Source of the DNA: Clostridiales bacterium
GTDB lineage: Bacteria; Bacillota; Clostridia; Christensenellales; Aristaeellaceae
Length of the DNA: 9,871 nucleotides
Direction of reading: 5' to 3'
Assembly: GCA_004557805.1 (NCBI GenBank)
Contig: SFFS01000091.1
Coordinates: 1-9,871 of the forward strand
Shown here one piece after another: positions 1 to 5,308 of this stretch; within the stretch, counting starts at the first letter, position 1; the number at the start of each line of letters is the position of its first letter. The notes beneath the pieces were generated by a model that worked only from the letters and a program-made list of their open reading frames with translations, had not been told where the DNA came from and did no database searches. The translations under genes and the position numbers were made by a program.

Positions 1-1728
1 TATTGGGCGGTAAAATCCAGGAAGCGGATCTTCGCGCAGGCGCCCACCGGCACGGGCAAGACGGCCGCGGCGCTTTTTCCCGCGCTGAAGGCGCTGGGCG
101 AGGGGCTGACAGAGCAAGTCTACTATCTCACCGCGCGCACGACGGGCCGCGAGGCGGCGCGCGACCTGCTTGCGCTTCTGCGCGAAAAAGGCGTGCGGCT
201 GCGCGCGCTGACGCTGACGGCGAAGGAGAAATGCTGCCCGTTCGCCGGGGCGGAGCAGTGGCGCTGCGAAATGAACGAATGCCCGCGCGCAAAGGGCTTT
301 TTCGACCGGCTGCCGCAGGCGCTGGAAGAAATGCGCGGCGTGGACGACTGGGCGTTCGAGGCGATTGCCGCCGCGGCGGAGAAATACGGCCTGTGCCCGT
401 TTGAACTGTCGCTCAGCCTGTGCGAGGAGGCGGACGCGGTCGTCTGCGATTATAACTATGCGTTCGATCCGGGCGTGCGCATCAAGCGGATTTTTCAGGG
501 CGCGGCGCGCGTGACGCTGCTGACCGACGAAGCGCATAATCTGCCCGACCGTGCGCGCGATATGCTCTCGGCGGAGCTCGACGGCAACGAGCTGCGCGAG
601 GCGCGGCGGCTGGCGGGCAGGGCGCAGGGGAGAAAGAGCGAAGCCTACCGCGCACTGACGGAGCTGATCGCATGCGTGGAGGCGGAACGCGGCGGAATGA
701 CCGAAACGCCGCCCGACAGCCTGCGCACGCTCGTCGAACGCGCGCTGGACGCGCTGCTGGAGAGCGAAGCGGAGGGAACGGCGAAGGCGGCGCGGGCGCT
801 GCTTTCAGCGTCGGGAGCGCTGAAGCGATACGGCGCGGCGTTCCGCACCTTCTGGGAGCGCCGCGGAAAAACGGCGGCGCTGTCGCTCCGCTGCCTGGAC
901 GCTGCGGAACACCTGGCCGCCTGCACGAAGCGGCTGTGCGGCGCGGCGTTTTTTTCGGCGACGATGACGCCGCTGCCGGTCTACCGCGCGATGCTCGGCG
1001 GTGCGGAGGAGGACGCGCTGCTGGCGCTGCCCAGCCCGTTCCCGCGGGAAAATCTGCTCGTGCTGCGCAGCCCGCTTTCCACGCGCTACCGCGACAGAGA
1101 GCGCACGGCGGAAGCCGTCGCCGATGCGATTCTCGCGCTGGCGCAGGCGCGGCCGGGCTGCTGTCTGGCGTGTTTCCCGTCGTATGCGTATTTGAAGCGG
1201 ATTGCGGAACTGCTTTCAGCGCGCAAGCGCGCCGAAACCGTGCTGCTCGTCCAGCGTGAAGGGATGACCGAAGCGGAACGGGCGGAATTTCTGCGCGCGT
1301 TCGCTCCGCGAAAAAATGGAACGCTGCTGGCGCTGGCCGTGCTGGGCGGCGCGTTCGGCGAGAGCGTGAACCTGCCGGGCGAGCGGCTTTCGGGCGTGGC
1401 CGTGGTGGGCGTGGGCATGCCGCAGATCAGCCCGGAGCGCGACGCGATGAAGGCGCTTTGCAACGACGCGGGCGGCGACGGGTTTGCGGCGGCCTACCGC
1501 GTGCCGGGCATGAGCCGCGTGACGCAGGCCGTGGGGCGGCTCATCCGCACGGCGGACGACCGCGGCGCAGCGCTTCTGATCGACGATCGCTTCTCGCAGG
1601 AAGCATATCAAAAAATGATGCCGCCCTGGTGGCAGGGCGGCGTGCTGGTGCGTTCGGCGGATGAAATTGGCGAGAGAGCGGCAGAATTCTGGCGTCAGGA
1701 TTTTTCAGGCCAGCCTTCCGGGAGATAG
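1..1728 (+). CDS. DinG/XPD-like Fe-S ATP-dependent DNA helicase (5' truncated by window)
   Basis: This is a superfamily 2 helicase of the Rad3/XPD/DinG group (COG1199 type). Such enzymes use ATP to unwind DNA 5'-3', usually in repair. The frame is open from base 1, so the N-terminus lies outside the window; 575 residues are visible. The Walker A motif APTGTGKT is at visible residues 14-21, DEAH at 176-179, SAT (motif III-like) at 319-321 and QAVGRLIR (motif VI) at 509-516. Between motifs I and II, Cys78/79, Cys89, Cys94 and Cys132 fit the four-cysteine [4Fe-4S] domain of the family, with the typical CPF and CDYN segments after it. Related Clostridia proteins are longer at the N-terminus, so roughly 200 residues may be missing; whether they include a nuclease-like domain cannot be seen. 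The 3' end overlaps the convergent XRE gene by 34 bp, and no terminator is visible between them. The family call is secure; the precise subfamily is not. Confidence 0.92.
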   Translation, partial: YWAVKSRKRIFAQAPTGTGKTAAALFPALKALGEGLTEQVYYLTARTTGREAARDLLALLREKGVRLRALTLTAKEKCCPFAGAEQWRCEMNECPRAKGFFDRLPQALEEMRGVDDWAFEAIAAAAEKYGLCPFELSLSLCEEADAVVCDYNYAFDPGVRIKRIFQGAARVTLLTDEAHNLPDRARDMLSAELDGNELREARRLAGRAQGRKSEAYRALTELIACVEAERGGMTETPPDSLRTLVERALDALLESEAEGTAKAARALLSASGALKRYGAAFRTFWERRGKTAALSLRCLDAAEHLAACTKRLCGAAFFSATMTPLPVYRAMLGGAEEDALLALPSPFPRENLLVLRSPLSTRYRDRERTAEAVADAILALAQARPGCCLACFPSYAYLKRIAELLSARKRAETVLLVQREGMTEAERAEFLRAFAPRKNGTLLALAVLGGAFGESVNLPGERLSGVAVVGVGMPQISPERDAMKALCNDAGGDGFAAAYRVPGMSRVTQAVGRLIRTADDRGAALLIDDRFSQEAYQKMMPPWWQGGVLVRSADEIGERAAEFWRQDFSGQPSGR

Positions 1729-2033
1729 CCGTCCAGGCTGCGGATGACGTCGTTGAGCTTTTGCAGCTGTTTTCCGGAAATGCCGGAGGATACCGAGAGC
1801 GGCTCGTTTTCCGGCTCGATGCCGAGCACGATCTGATCGAGCGTCACATGCAGCTCTGCGGCGATGCGCACGAGCGTATCCACGCTGGGCACGCGCGTGC
1901 CGCGCTCGATGTGGCCCATAAACGCGGTGGAGATGTTCAGCAGTTCGGCAAGCTGCGCCTGCGTGACGTTTCTGGCTTGGCGCAGGGTGCGGATCCTGCA
2001 CCCCATGGCCACGTAATCGACGCTGCCGTTCAT
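1695..2033 (-). CDS. XRE-family helix-turn-helix transcriptional regulator
   Basis: A 112-residue DNA-binding regulator. A Cro/C1-type helix-turn-helix occupies about residues 11-70, with TQAQLAELLNIS (24-35) as the first part of the HTH and FMGHIERGTRVPS (38-50) holding the recognition helix and the typical IERG-R-PS turn. The C-terminal tail (about 75-112, charged then ending GYLPEGWPEKS) is short and has no recognisable ligand or enzyme domain, so any oligomerisation or antirepressor role is unknown. The start at 2033 is chosen because AGGAGG lies 7 nt upstream of it; an in-frame ATG at 2087 would add 18 residues, lacks a good ribosome binding site and would cover the promoter region. The gene converges on the helicase gene and diverges from nagB. 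Size and layout resemble SinR-like repressors, but similarity to SinR beyond the HTH is not evident. The target is unknown; autoregulation through the upstream palindrome is an inference. Confidence 0.9.
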   Translation of the reverse strand: MNGSVDYVAMGCRIRTLRQARNVTQAQLAELLNISTAFMGHIERGTRVPSVDTLVRIAAELHVTLDQIVLGIEPENEPLSVSSGISGKQLQKLNDVIRSLDGYLPEGWPEKS

Positions 2034-2040
2034 GAAGAAG

Positions 2041-2046
2041 CCTCCT
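2041..2046 (-). promoter_or_regulatory. Shine-Dalgarno site that fixes the XRE start
   Basis: On the minus strand this reads AGGAGG, 7 nt before the ATG at 2033. It supports the shorter 112-residue protein over the 130-residue reading from 2087. Confidence 0.85.
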
Positions 2047-2047
2047 G

Positions 2048-2086
2048 AAATCGACAATTTATGACATAATTCTACTAAATTCGACA
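2048..2086 (-). promoter_or_regulatory. Putative operator region of the XRE gene: paired Spo0A-box-like motifs and an 11-bp palindrome
   Basis: Two TCGACA motifs lie exactly 30 bp apart in the same orientation (2051-2056 and 2081-2086). Read on the minus strand, 2080-2086 is TGTCGAA, a perfect match to the known Spo0A box, and 2050-2056 is TGTCGAT, a 6 of 7 match. Between them is an odd palindrome TTATGACATAA (2059-2069). A -10-like TAGAAT sits on the minus strand at 2069-2074, without a convincing -35 box, so a factor may be needed for expression. The whole patch is A/T-rich against a GC-rich background. Two readings are possible: Spo0A control of the regulator, or an autoregulatory operator. 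The sequence alone does not decide between them. Confidence 0.5.
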
Positions 2087-2151
2087 CTGTTCGCGCTTTC
2101 CCTGCTCAAACGGCGTTAAAAAAGCGGCGGAAAATTGCGGCAGGAGTTACA

Positions 2152-2180
2152 TTGACGGAAATTTCACGCCGCAATATAAT
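2152..2180 (+). promoter_or_regulatory. SigA-type promoter for nagB
   Basis: TTGACG (2152-2157) and a perfect TATAAT (2175-2180) are separated by 17 bp. Transcription would start near 2187, giving a short leader of about 38 nt before the nagB start. The spacing and the perfect -10 make this one of the clearest regulatory sites in the window. Confidence 0.88.
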
Positions 2181-2224
2181 AATGGCAGAAATTTTCGAAA
2201 GAATGCGGAATGGGAGTGGAAAAA

Positions 2225-2974
2225 ATGAAAAAACGCTTCGGGCTTACTACATACGTTTATCCTACGCGCGAGGAAATGGGCCGTGCCGCGGCGAAGGACA
2301 TCGCGGAAAAAATCCGCGAGCTGATGAAAACGCAGCCGGTCGTGCGGATGATCTTCGCGGCCGCGCCCTCGCAGAACGAGGTGCTCAGCGCGCTGGCGAG
2401 CGAGGATGTGGATTTCAGCCGTATCGACGCTTTCCATATGGACGAATATATCGGCCTGCCTTCCGACGCGCCGCAGGGGTTCGGCAACTTCCTGCGCGAG
2501 CGCATTTTCGATAAGGTTCCGTTCCGGTCGGTTCATTATCTGGGCGGCAACGCCGCCGACGTAGAGGCTGAGTGCGTGCGCTATTCCGCGCTGCTGGACG
2601 AAGCGCCGATCGACATCGTATGCATGGGCATCGGCGAAAACGGCCATATCGCCTTCAATGATCCGCCCGTGGCCGATTTCAACGATCCCAGGCGCGTCAA
2701 GGCCGTGCCGCTCGATCCGGTCTGCCGCATGCAGCAGGTGCACGACGGCTGCTTTGCGAACCTGGACAAGGTGCCCGAAATGGCGCTGACGCTCACCGTG
2801 CCGGCGCTGATGAGCGCGCGGCACCACTTCTGCATCGTGCCCACGAAGTTCAAGGCCGAAGCCGTCCGCGCGACGATCTGCGGCGAAATCGCCACGAAGT
2901 GCCCCGCCACGGCGCTGCGCCTTGCGCCCGACGCGCGCCTGTATCTCGACGAGGACAGCGCGAGCCTGCTGTAA
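2225..2974 (+). CDS. nagB: Glucosamine-6-phosphate deaminase (NagB-like)
   Basis: A cytosolic enzyme of the NagB/6-phosphogluconolactonase fold, predicted to convert glucosamine-6-phosphate to fructose-6-phosphate and ammonia, linking amino-sugar breakdown to glycolysis. The protein is 249 residues, a little shorter than E. coli NagB (266). The motif HMDEYIGL (71-78) holds the expected catalytic Asp73, and GIGENGHIAFND (135-146) holds the active-site His141. Where E. coli has Asp141 and Glu148 this protein has Asn139 and Asp146; Asn at the first place is common in other NagB proteins, and the GENGHIAFNDPPVADF form marks a distinct NagB-like clade, so substrate assignment is slightly less sure than the fold. 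The ATG at 2225 is preferred to the one at 2210 because GGGAG (2212-2216) is well placed only for the former. The gene has its own promoter and terminator, so it is probably monocistronic; the divergent XRE gene is a candidate regulator. Confidence 0.88.
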   Translation: MKKRFGLTTYVYPTREEMGRAAAKDIAEKIRELMKTQPVVRMIFAAAPSQNEVLSALASEDVDFSRIDAFHMDEYIGLPSDAPQGFGNFLRERIFDKVPFRSVHYLGGNAADVEAECVRYSALLDEAPIDIVCMGIGENGHIAFNDPPVADFNDPRRVKAVPLDPVCRMQQVHDGCFANLDKVPEMALTLTVPALMSARHHFCIVPTKFKAEAVRATICGEIATKCPATALRLAPDARLYLDEDSASLL

Positions 2975-2990
2975 ACCTATCGCATCCGCT

Positions 2991-3030
2991 ACGCCGCGAA
3001 AGCGCAGAAGCTTCGCGGCGTGCTTTTTTT
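2991..3030 (+). terminator. Intrinsic terminator after nagB
   Basis: ACGCCGCGAA (2991-3000) pairs perfectly with TTCGCGGCGT (3012-3021). The stem can extend inward by AGC/GCT with one bulged A, and it is followed by CTTTTTTT (3023-3030). This is a strong hairpin and U-tract 17 nt after the nagB stop. Confidence 0.92.
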
Positions 3031-3064
3031 GCGCGCTCCGCGCGAAAAAACTGTCCGCCGCGGC

Positions 3065-3093
3065 TTGCATATGCGCCGGAAATACGGTAAAAT
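3065..3093 (+). promoter_or_regulatory. SigA-type promoter for the mscL-ybaB-recR-lipoprotein-dapF-dapL unit
   Basis: TTGCAT (3065-3070) and TAAAAT (3088-3093) are separated by 17 bp. It lies just after the nagB terminator and about 100 bp before mscL. It is the only convincing promoter seen before the gene run ending at 7269, so it may drive the whole run. A start near 3100 would place the inverted repeat at 3114-3166 in the mRNA leader. Confidence 0.75.
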
Positions 3094-3113
3094 ATCGCTG
3101 TTATACATAGGCC

Positions 3114-3166
3114 GTATCTGAAAAATCCCCTGAGACTCCGTCTCGGCGCTTTCCTTTTTCAGATAC
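3114..3166 (+). promoter_or_regulatory. Inverted-repeat leader element upstream of mscL (possible attenuator or bidirectional terminator)
   Basis: GTATCTGAAAAA (3114-3125) and TTTTTCAGATAC (3155-3166) form a perfect 12-bp stem. Inside it CTGAGAC (3130-3136) pairs with GTCTCGG (3140-3146, one G-U pair) around a TCC loop, followed by a pyrimidine run with TTTTT. The nested hairpin with flanking A5 and T5 tracts resembles a bidirectional terminator, yet it sits downstream of the likely promoter and before mscL, so it could be an attenuator or an mRNA-stability structure. The mscL ribosome binding site (GGAAGGGG, 3177-3184) lies outside it. Function is inferred from structure only. Confidence 0.6.
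3118..3154 (+). repeat. Dispersed repeat copy A (mscL leader)
   Basis: This 37-nt stretch aligns without gaps to 7489-7525, with 29 of 37 bases identical; the longest shared blocks are CTGAAAAAT, CCCTG, CTCCG and GGCG. Both copies lie in noncoding DNA. It may be a degenerate intergenic repeat or a shared RNA motif; the inner pairing is not preserved between the copies, which argues against a conserved RNA fold. Confidence 0.5.
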
Positions 3167-3192
3167 ATTCTGGGTCGGAAGGGGTAGAAAAA

Positions 3193-3633
3193 ATGAAGAA
3201 GTTTTTCGAGGAATTCAAAGCCTTCGCGCTCAAGGGCAATGTGATCGATCTGGCCGTCGGCGTGATGATCGGCGGCGCGTTCGGGAACATCACCTCCTCG
3301 CTGGTGAACGACATTTTCATGCCGCTGATCGGCCTTCTCACGGGCGGCCTGGATTTTTCCAGCCTGTTTATCGCGCTCGACGGCAAACACTATGATACCC
3401 TGCAGGCGGCGACCGACGCGGGCGCGGCTACGCTGAACTACGGCAAGTTCATCACGACCGTGGTTGATTTCGCGCTGATCGCGCTGTGCGTGTTCCTGTT
3501 CGTCAAGTTCATGAACAGGCTCGTGCCCAAAAAGGCCGAAGCGCCCAAGAAGCTTGCGCGCGTATGCCCGTACTGCAAGGGCGAAATCGCCGACGACGCG
3601 ACGCGCTGCCCGCACTGCACTTCGCAGCTGTAA
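3193..3633 (+). CDS. mscL: Large-conductance mechanosensitive channel MscL with C-terminal zinc ribbon
   Basis: A membrane channel that opens under high membrane tension to release solutes during osmotic downshock; the family forms pentamers. The protein has 146 residues. The amphipathic N-terminus MKKFFEEFKAFALKGN is followed by TM1 (about 17-45, with the conserved NVIDLAVGVMIGGAFG), a periplasm-facing loop (about 50-85) and TM2 (about 86-107). After a basic linker (KKAEAPKK) comes CPYC (125-128) and CPHC (139-142), a zinc-ribbon pair where most MscL proteins end in a simple cytoplasmic helix. A ribosome binding site GGAAGGGG lies 8 nt before the ATG. It heads the gene run and is 33 bp upstream of ybaB. 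MscL identity is very secure; the role of the ribbon (stability, redox or metal response) is unknown. Confidence 0.95.
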   Translation: MKKFFEEFKAFALKGNVIDLAVGVMIGGAFGNITSSLVNDIFMPLIGLLTGGLDFSSLFIALDGKHYDTLQAATDAGAATLNYGKFITTVVDFALIALCVFLFVKFMNRLVPKKAEAPKKLARVCPYCKGEIADDATRCPHCTSQL

Positions 3634-3666
3634 AAGCGAAAAAACAAAATTTCAGGAGGTTTCGAC

Positions 3667-4002
3667 ATGGCACGAGGAGGATTCCCGGGGATTCCCGGCG
3701 GCAATATGCAGCAGCTGATGCGCCAGGCGCAGAAGATGCAGCAGCAGATGGTGGCGATGCAGGAAGAGCTGGACGCGCGCACCTATGAGGCGACTTCCGG
3801 CGGCGGCATGGTGCACGCGACCGTGAGCGGCAAGCGCGAGCTGACCGAGCTGACGATCGACCCGCAGGCGGTGGATCCGGACGATGTGGAGCTTTTGCAG
3901 GATATGATTCTTGCGGCTGTGAACGAGGCGCTGCGCGCCGGCGAGGAAACCCGCGAGCGCGAGATGAACCGCGTTTCCGGCGGAATGGGCGGCATGTTCT
4001 GA
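3667..4002 (+). CDS. ybaB: YbaB/EbfC family nucleoid-associated protein
   Basis: A small DNA-binding protein of 111 residues; characterised family members are dimers that coat DNA and are linked to the recR/dnaX locus. A Gly-rich N-terminus (MARGGFPGIPGG) leads into a Gln/Met-rich helix (about 13-37, MQQLMRQAQKMQQQM), then the conserved core with GGGMVHATVSGKREL (45-59), IDPQAVDPDDVELLQDMI (64-81) and a C-terminal helix, ending in a Gly/Met tail (GGMGGMF). AGGAGG (3654-3659) is 7 nt before the ATG. Its stop codon overlaps the recR start (TGATG, 4000-4004), so the two are translationally coupled, as is usual for this pair. Confidence 0.95.
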   Translation: MARGGFPGIPGGNMQQLMRQAQKMQQQMVAMQEELDARTYEATSGGGMVHATVSGKRELTELTIDPQAVDPDDVELLQDMILAAVNEALRAGEETREREMNRVSGGMGGMF

Positions 4003-4604
4003 TGGACAGGGAAACGGCGGACCCAATCGCCCTGATGGCCGCGCAGCTGAGCCGGCTGCCCGGCATCGGCCGCAAAACGGCGACGCGCCTTGCGTATTTT
4101 ATCGCGGCGCAGCCGGAGGAAGATGTGCGCGAGCTGGCCTCGGCGCTGTGGCAGGGGCGGCGCTCGGTGCGCATGTGCAGCCGGTGCGGAAACTATACAT
4201 CGCAGGATCCGTGCCCCATCTGCGAAGACCCGAAAAGGCGGCACGACGTCGTCTGCGTTGTGCGCGACCCGCGCGACGTTTCAGCCATTGAGCGGATGCG
4301 CGAATATCGCGGCGGATACCATGTGCTGCATGGAACGATTTCGCCGATGGCAGGCGTCGGGCCGGACGATATTCGCATTAAGGAATTGATCCAGCGCGTC
4401 GGCGCGGAAGAAATCAAAGAGGTAATCGTGGCCACCAATCCCGACGTGGAAGGAGAGGCCACGGCCGCGTATATCGCGCGCGTGCTCAAGCCGCTTGGCG
4501 TGAAGGTGACGCGCATCGCGCACGGGATGCCAGTGGGCGGCGATTTGGAATACGTCGACGAGGTGACGCTCAACCGCGCCTTCGAGGGACGCAGAGAAAT
4601 GTAA
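4002..4604 (+). CDS. recR: Recombination mediator protein RecR
   Basis: RecR acts with RecF and RecO to load RecA at single-stranded gaps during recombinational repair. The full-length 200-residue protein has the family order: helix-hairpin-helix (LPGIGRKTATRLA, 19-31), a C4 zinc finger (Cys59, Cys62, Cys71, Cys74), then a Toprim domain beginning near VCVVRDPRDVSAIER (84-98) and containing TNPDVEGEATA (145-155), and the C-terminal HGMPVGGDLEYVDEVTL motif (174-190). It starts within the ybaB stop codon. Clostridial ybaB-recR is often preceded by dnaX; here mscL takes that place. The stop codon lies 12 nt before an inverted repeat that covers the next gene's start, so translation of recR may influence that gene. 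Confidence 0.97.
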   Translation: MDRETADPIALMAAQLSRLPGIGRKTATRLAYFIAAQPEEDVRELASALWQGRRSVRMCSRCGNYTSQDPCPICEDPKRRHDVVCVVRDPRDVSAIERMREYRGGYHVLHGTISPMAGVGPDDIRIKELIQRVGAEEIKEVIVATNPDVEGEATAAYIARVLKPLGVKVTRIAHGMPVGGDLEYVDEVTLNRAFEGRREM

Positions 4605-4616
4605 AACTGCATAACA

Positions 4617-4679
4617 GGCCGGTTTCATGGAAATACTCCAAGCGACAACAAAAAAGGAGGCATTTCCATGAAATCGGTT
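4617..4679 (+). promoter_or_regulatory. Long inverted repeat sequestering the ribosome binding site and start codon of the lipoprotein gene
   Basis: TTTCATGGAAAT (4623-4634) pairs perfectly with ATTTCCATGAAA (4662-4673), which contains the lipoprotein ATG (4668-4670). Pairing extends outward to 4617/4679 with three G-U wobbles, giving an 18-bp stem. Past a small internal loop, CTCC (4636-4639) can pair with GGAG (4656-4659), the Shine-Dalgarno sequence. The remaining loop is A-rich (4640-4655). In mRNA this would hide both the ribosome binding site and the start codon. The arm order also creates a mirrored GGAG-ATG arrangement on the minus strand. Translational control by recR passage, temperature or a factor is an inference; weak terminator activity is an alternative, as a short T run follows at 4682-4685. 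Confidence 0.7.
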
Positions 4680-5261
4680 CGTTTTATTCTGATCCTCGCG
4701 TGCGTCTGCGCTGCGCTGACCGCATGCTCCACCAACACTGCCGCCGTTGAAACCAGCCCCACCGCCATCGCGCCCATCGCGACCGAAACGCCCACCGAGG
4801 CCGTGCCGGAGGCGACGAGCAACTTCGCCGAGCAGTCCGATACGTTCATCGCCGTGGGCGACGAAGCCGTGATTACCGTCGGCACGACGAAGCTGGAAAG
4901 CCCGGCGTATTATCCTGCGGGCGACAAAAAGACGATGCTGCTGCCGTTCGTCGAGACGTGCAAGGCGCTCGGCTGGCAGGTGGAAGAGCCGGGTTCCTCC
5001 GGTTCGGGTGAAATTAAGCTGACCCAGAACGGTATGGACGACGTGACGGTGAAGCTGAACGTGCCCGCCGGAAAGGATATGGCGGAACTGAAGGGCGTGT
5101 CGGCCACGAAGGGCGCGCAGGCTGTGGACGCGGCGGGCGAACCGTTCGCGTGGATCGGCGGCCAGCTGTATGCGACGGAGAAGTTCATTTCCGCCGCCGT
5201 GCAGGAGATCAGCGTCGAATACGACGGTGCGAAAACGATCACCGTCAGCGCCAAGGCGTAA
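4668..5261 (+). CDS. Lipoprotein with copper amine oxidase N-terminal-like (stalk) domain
   Basis: A predicted secreted, lipid-anchored protein of 197 residues. The N-terminus is a signal peptide (MKSVRFILIL then a hydrophobic stretch) ending in the lipobox LTAC with Cys20 as the lipidated residue. Residues 21-57 form a Thr/Pro/Ala/Glu-rich, probably unstructured linker. Residues about 87-195 (LPFVETCKALGWQVEE, then short beta strands, a GEPFAWIGGQLYAT segment and a final VEYDGAKTITV) match the pattern of the copper-amine-oxidase N-terminal domain, widespread in Clostridia surface proteins and without enzymatic activity of its own. The specific role is unknown. AAAGGAGG lies 7 nt before the ATG but is caught in the inverted repeat at 4617-4679. 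The gene sits 63 bp after recR and 47 bp before dapF, consistent with one operon. Confidence 0.82.
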   Translation: MKSVRFILILACVCAALTACSTNTAAVETSPTAIAPIATETPTEAVPEATSNFAEQSDTFIAVGDEAVITVGTTKLESPAYYPAGDKKTMLLPFVETCKALGWQVEEPGSSGSGEIKLTQNGMDDVTVKLNVPAGKDMAELKGVSATKGAQAVDAAGEPFAWIGGQLYATEKFISAAVQEISVEYDGAKTITVSAKA

Positions 5262-5308
5262 TAGAATAACAGAAACGGACAGGACGAAAGAAAGTGGGGC
5301 GGGGTTTC

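Noticed and set aside
2092..2117. Possible third copy of the dispersed repeat (shared TCCCTGCTC and GGCGTT)
   Set aside because: Only a 9-base block and a short second block match; no extended alignment.
2210..2224. Upstream ATG as nagB start
   Set aside because: No Shine-Dalgarno precedes it, whereas GGGAG is correctly placed for the ATG at 2225.
2147..3070. Long minus-strand open frame opposite nagB
   Set aside because: It is a shadow of the GC-rich nagB codons, has a His/Arg/Ala-rich composition without domains, and covers the promoter and terminator of nagB.
4281..4628. Minus-strand gene starting from the mirrored GGAG-ATG of the inverted repeat
   Set aside because: The frame is a shadow of recR. 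The mirrored start arises from the inverted repeat itself, and the encoded protein resembles nothing.
5294..5308. Upstream GTG as dapF start
   Set aside because: It would add five residues before the family-typical MRFTKMQGIGNDY start; AGGA is somewhat distant. Not excluded, but less likely than the ATG at 5309.
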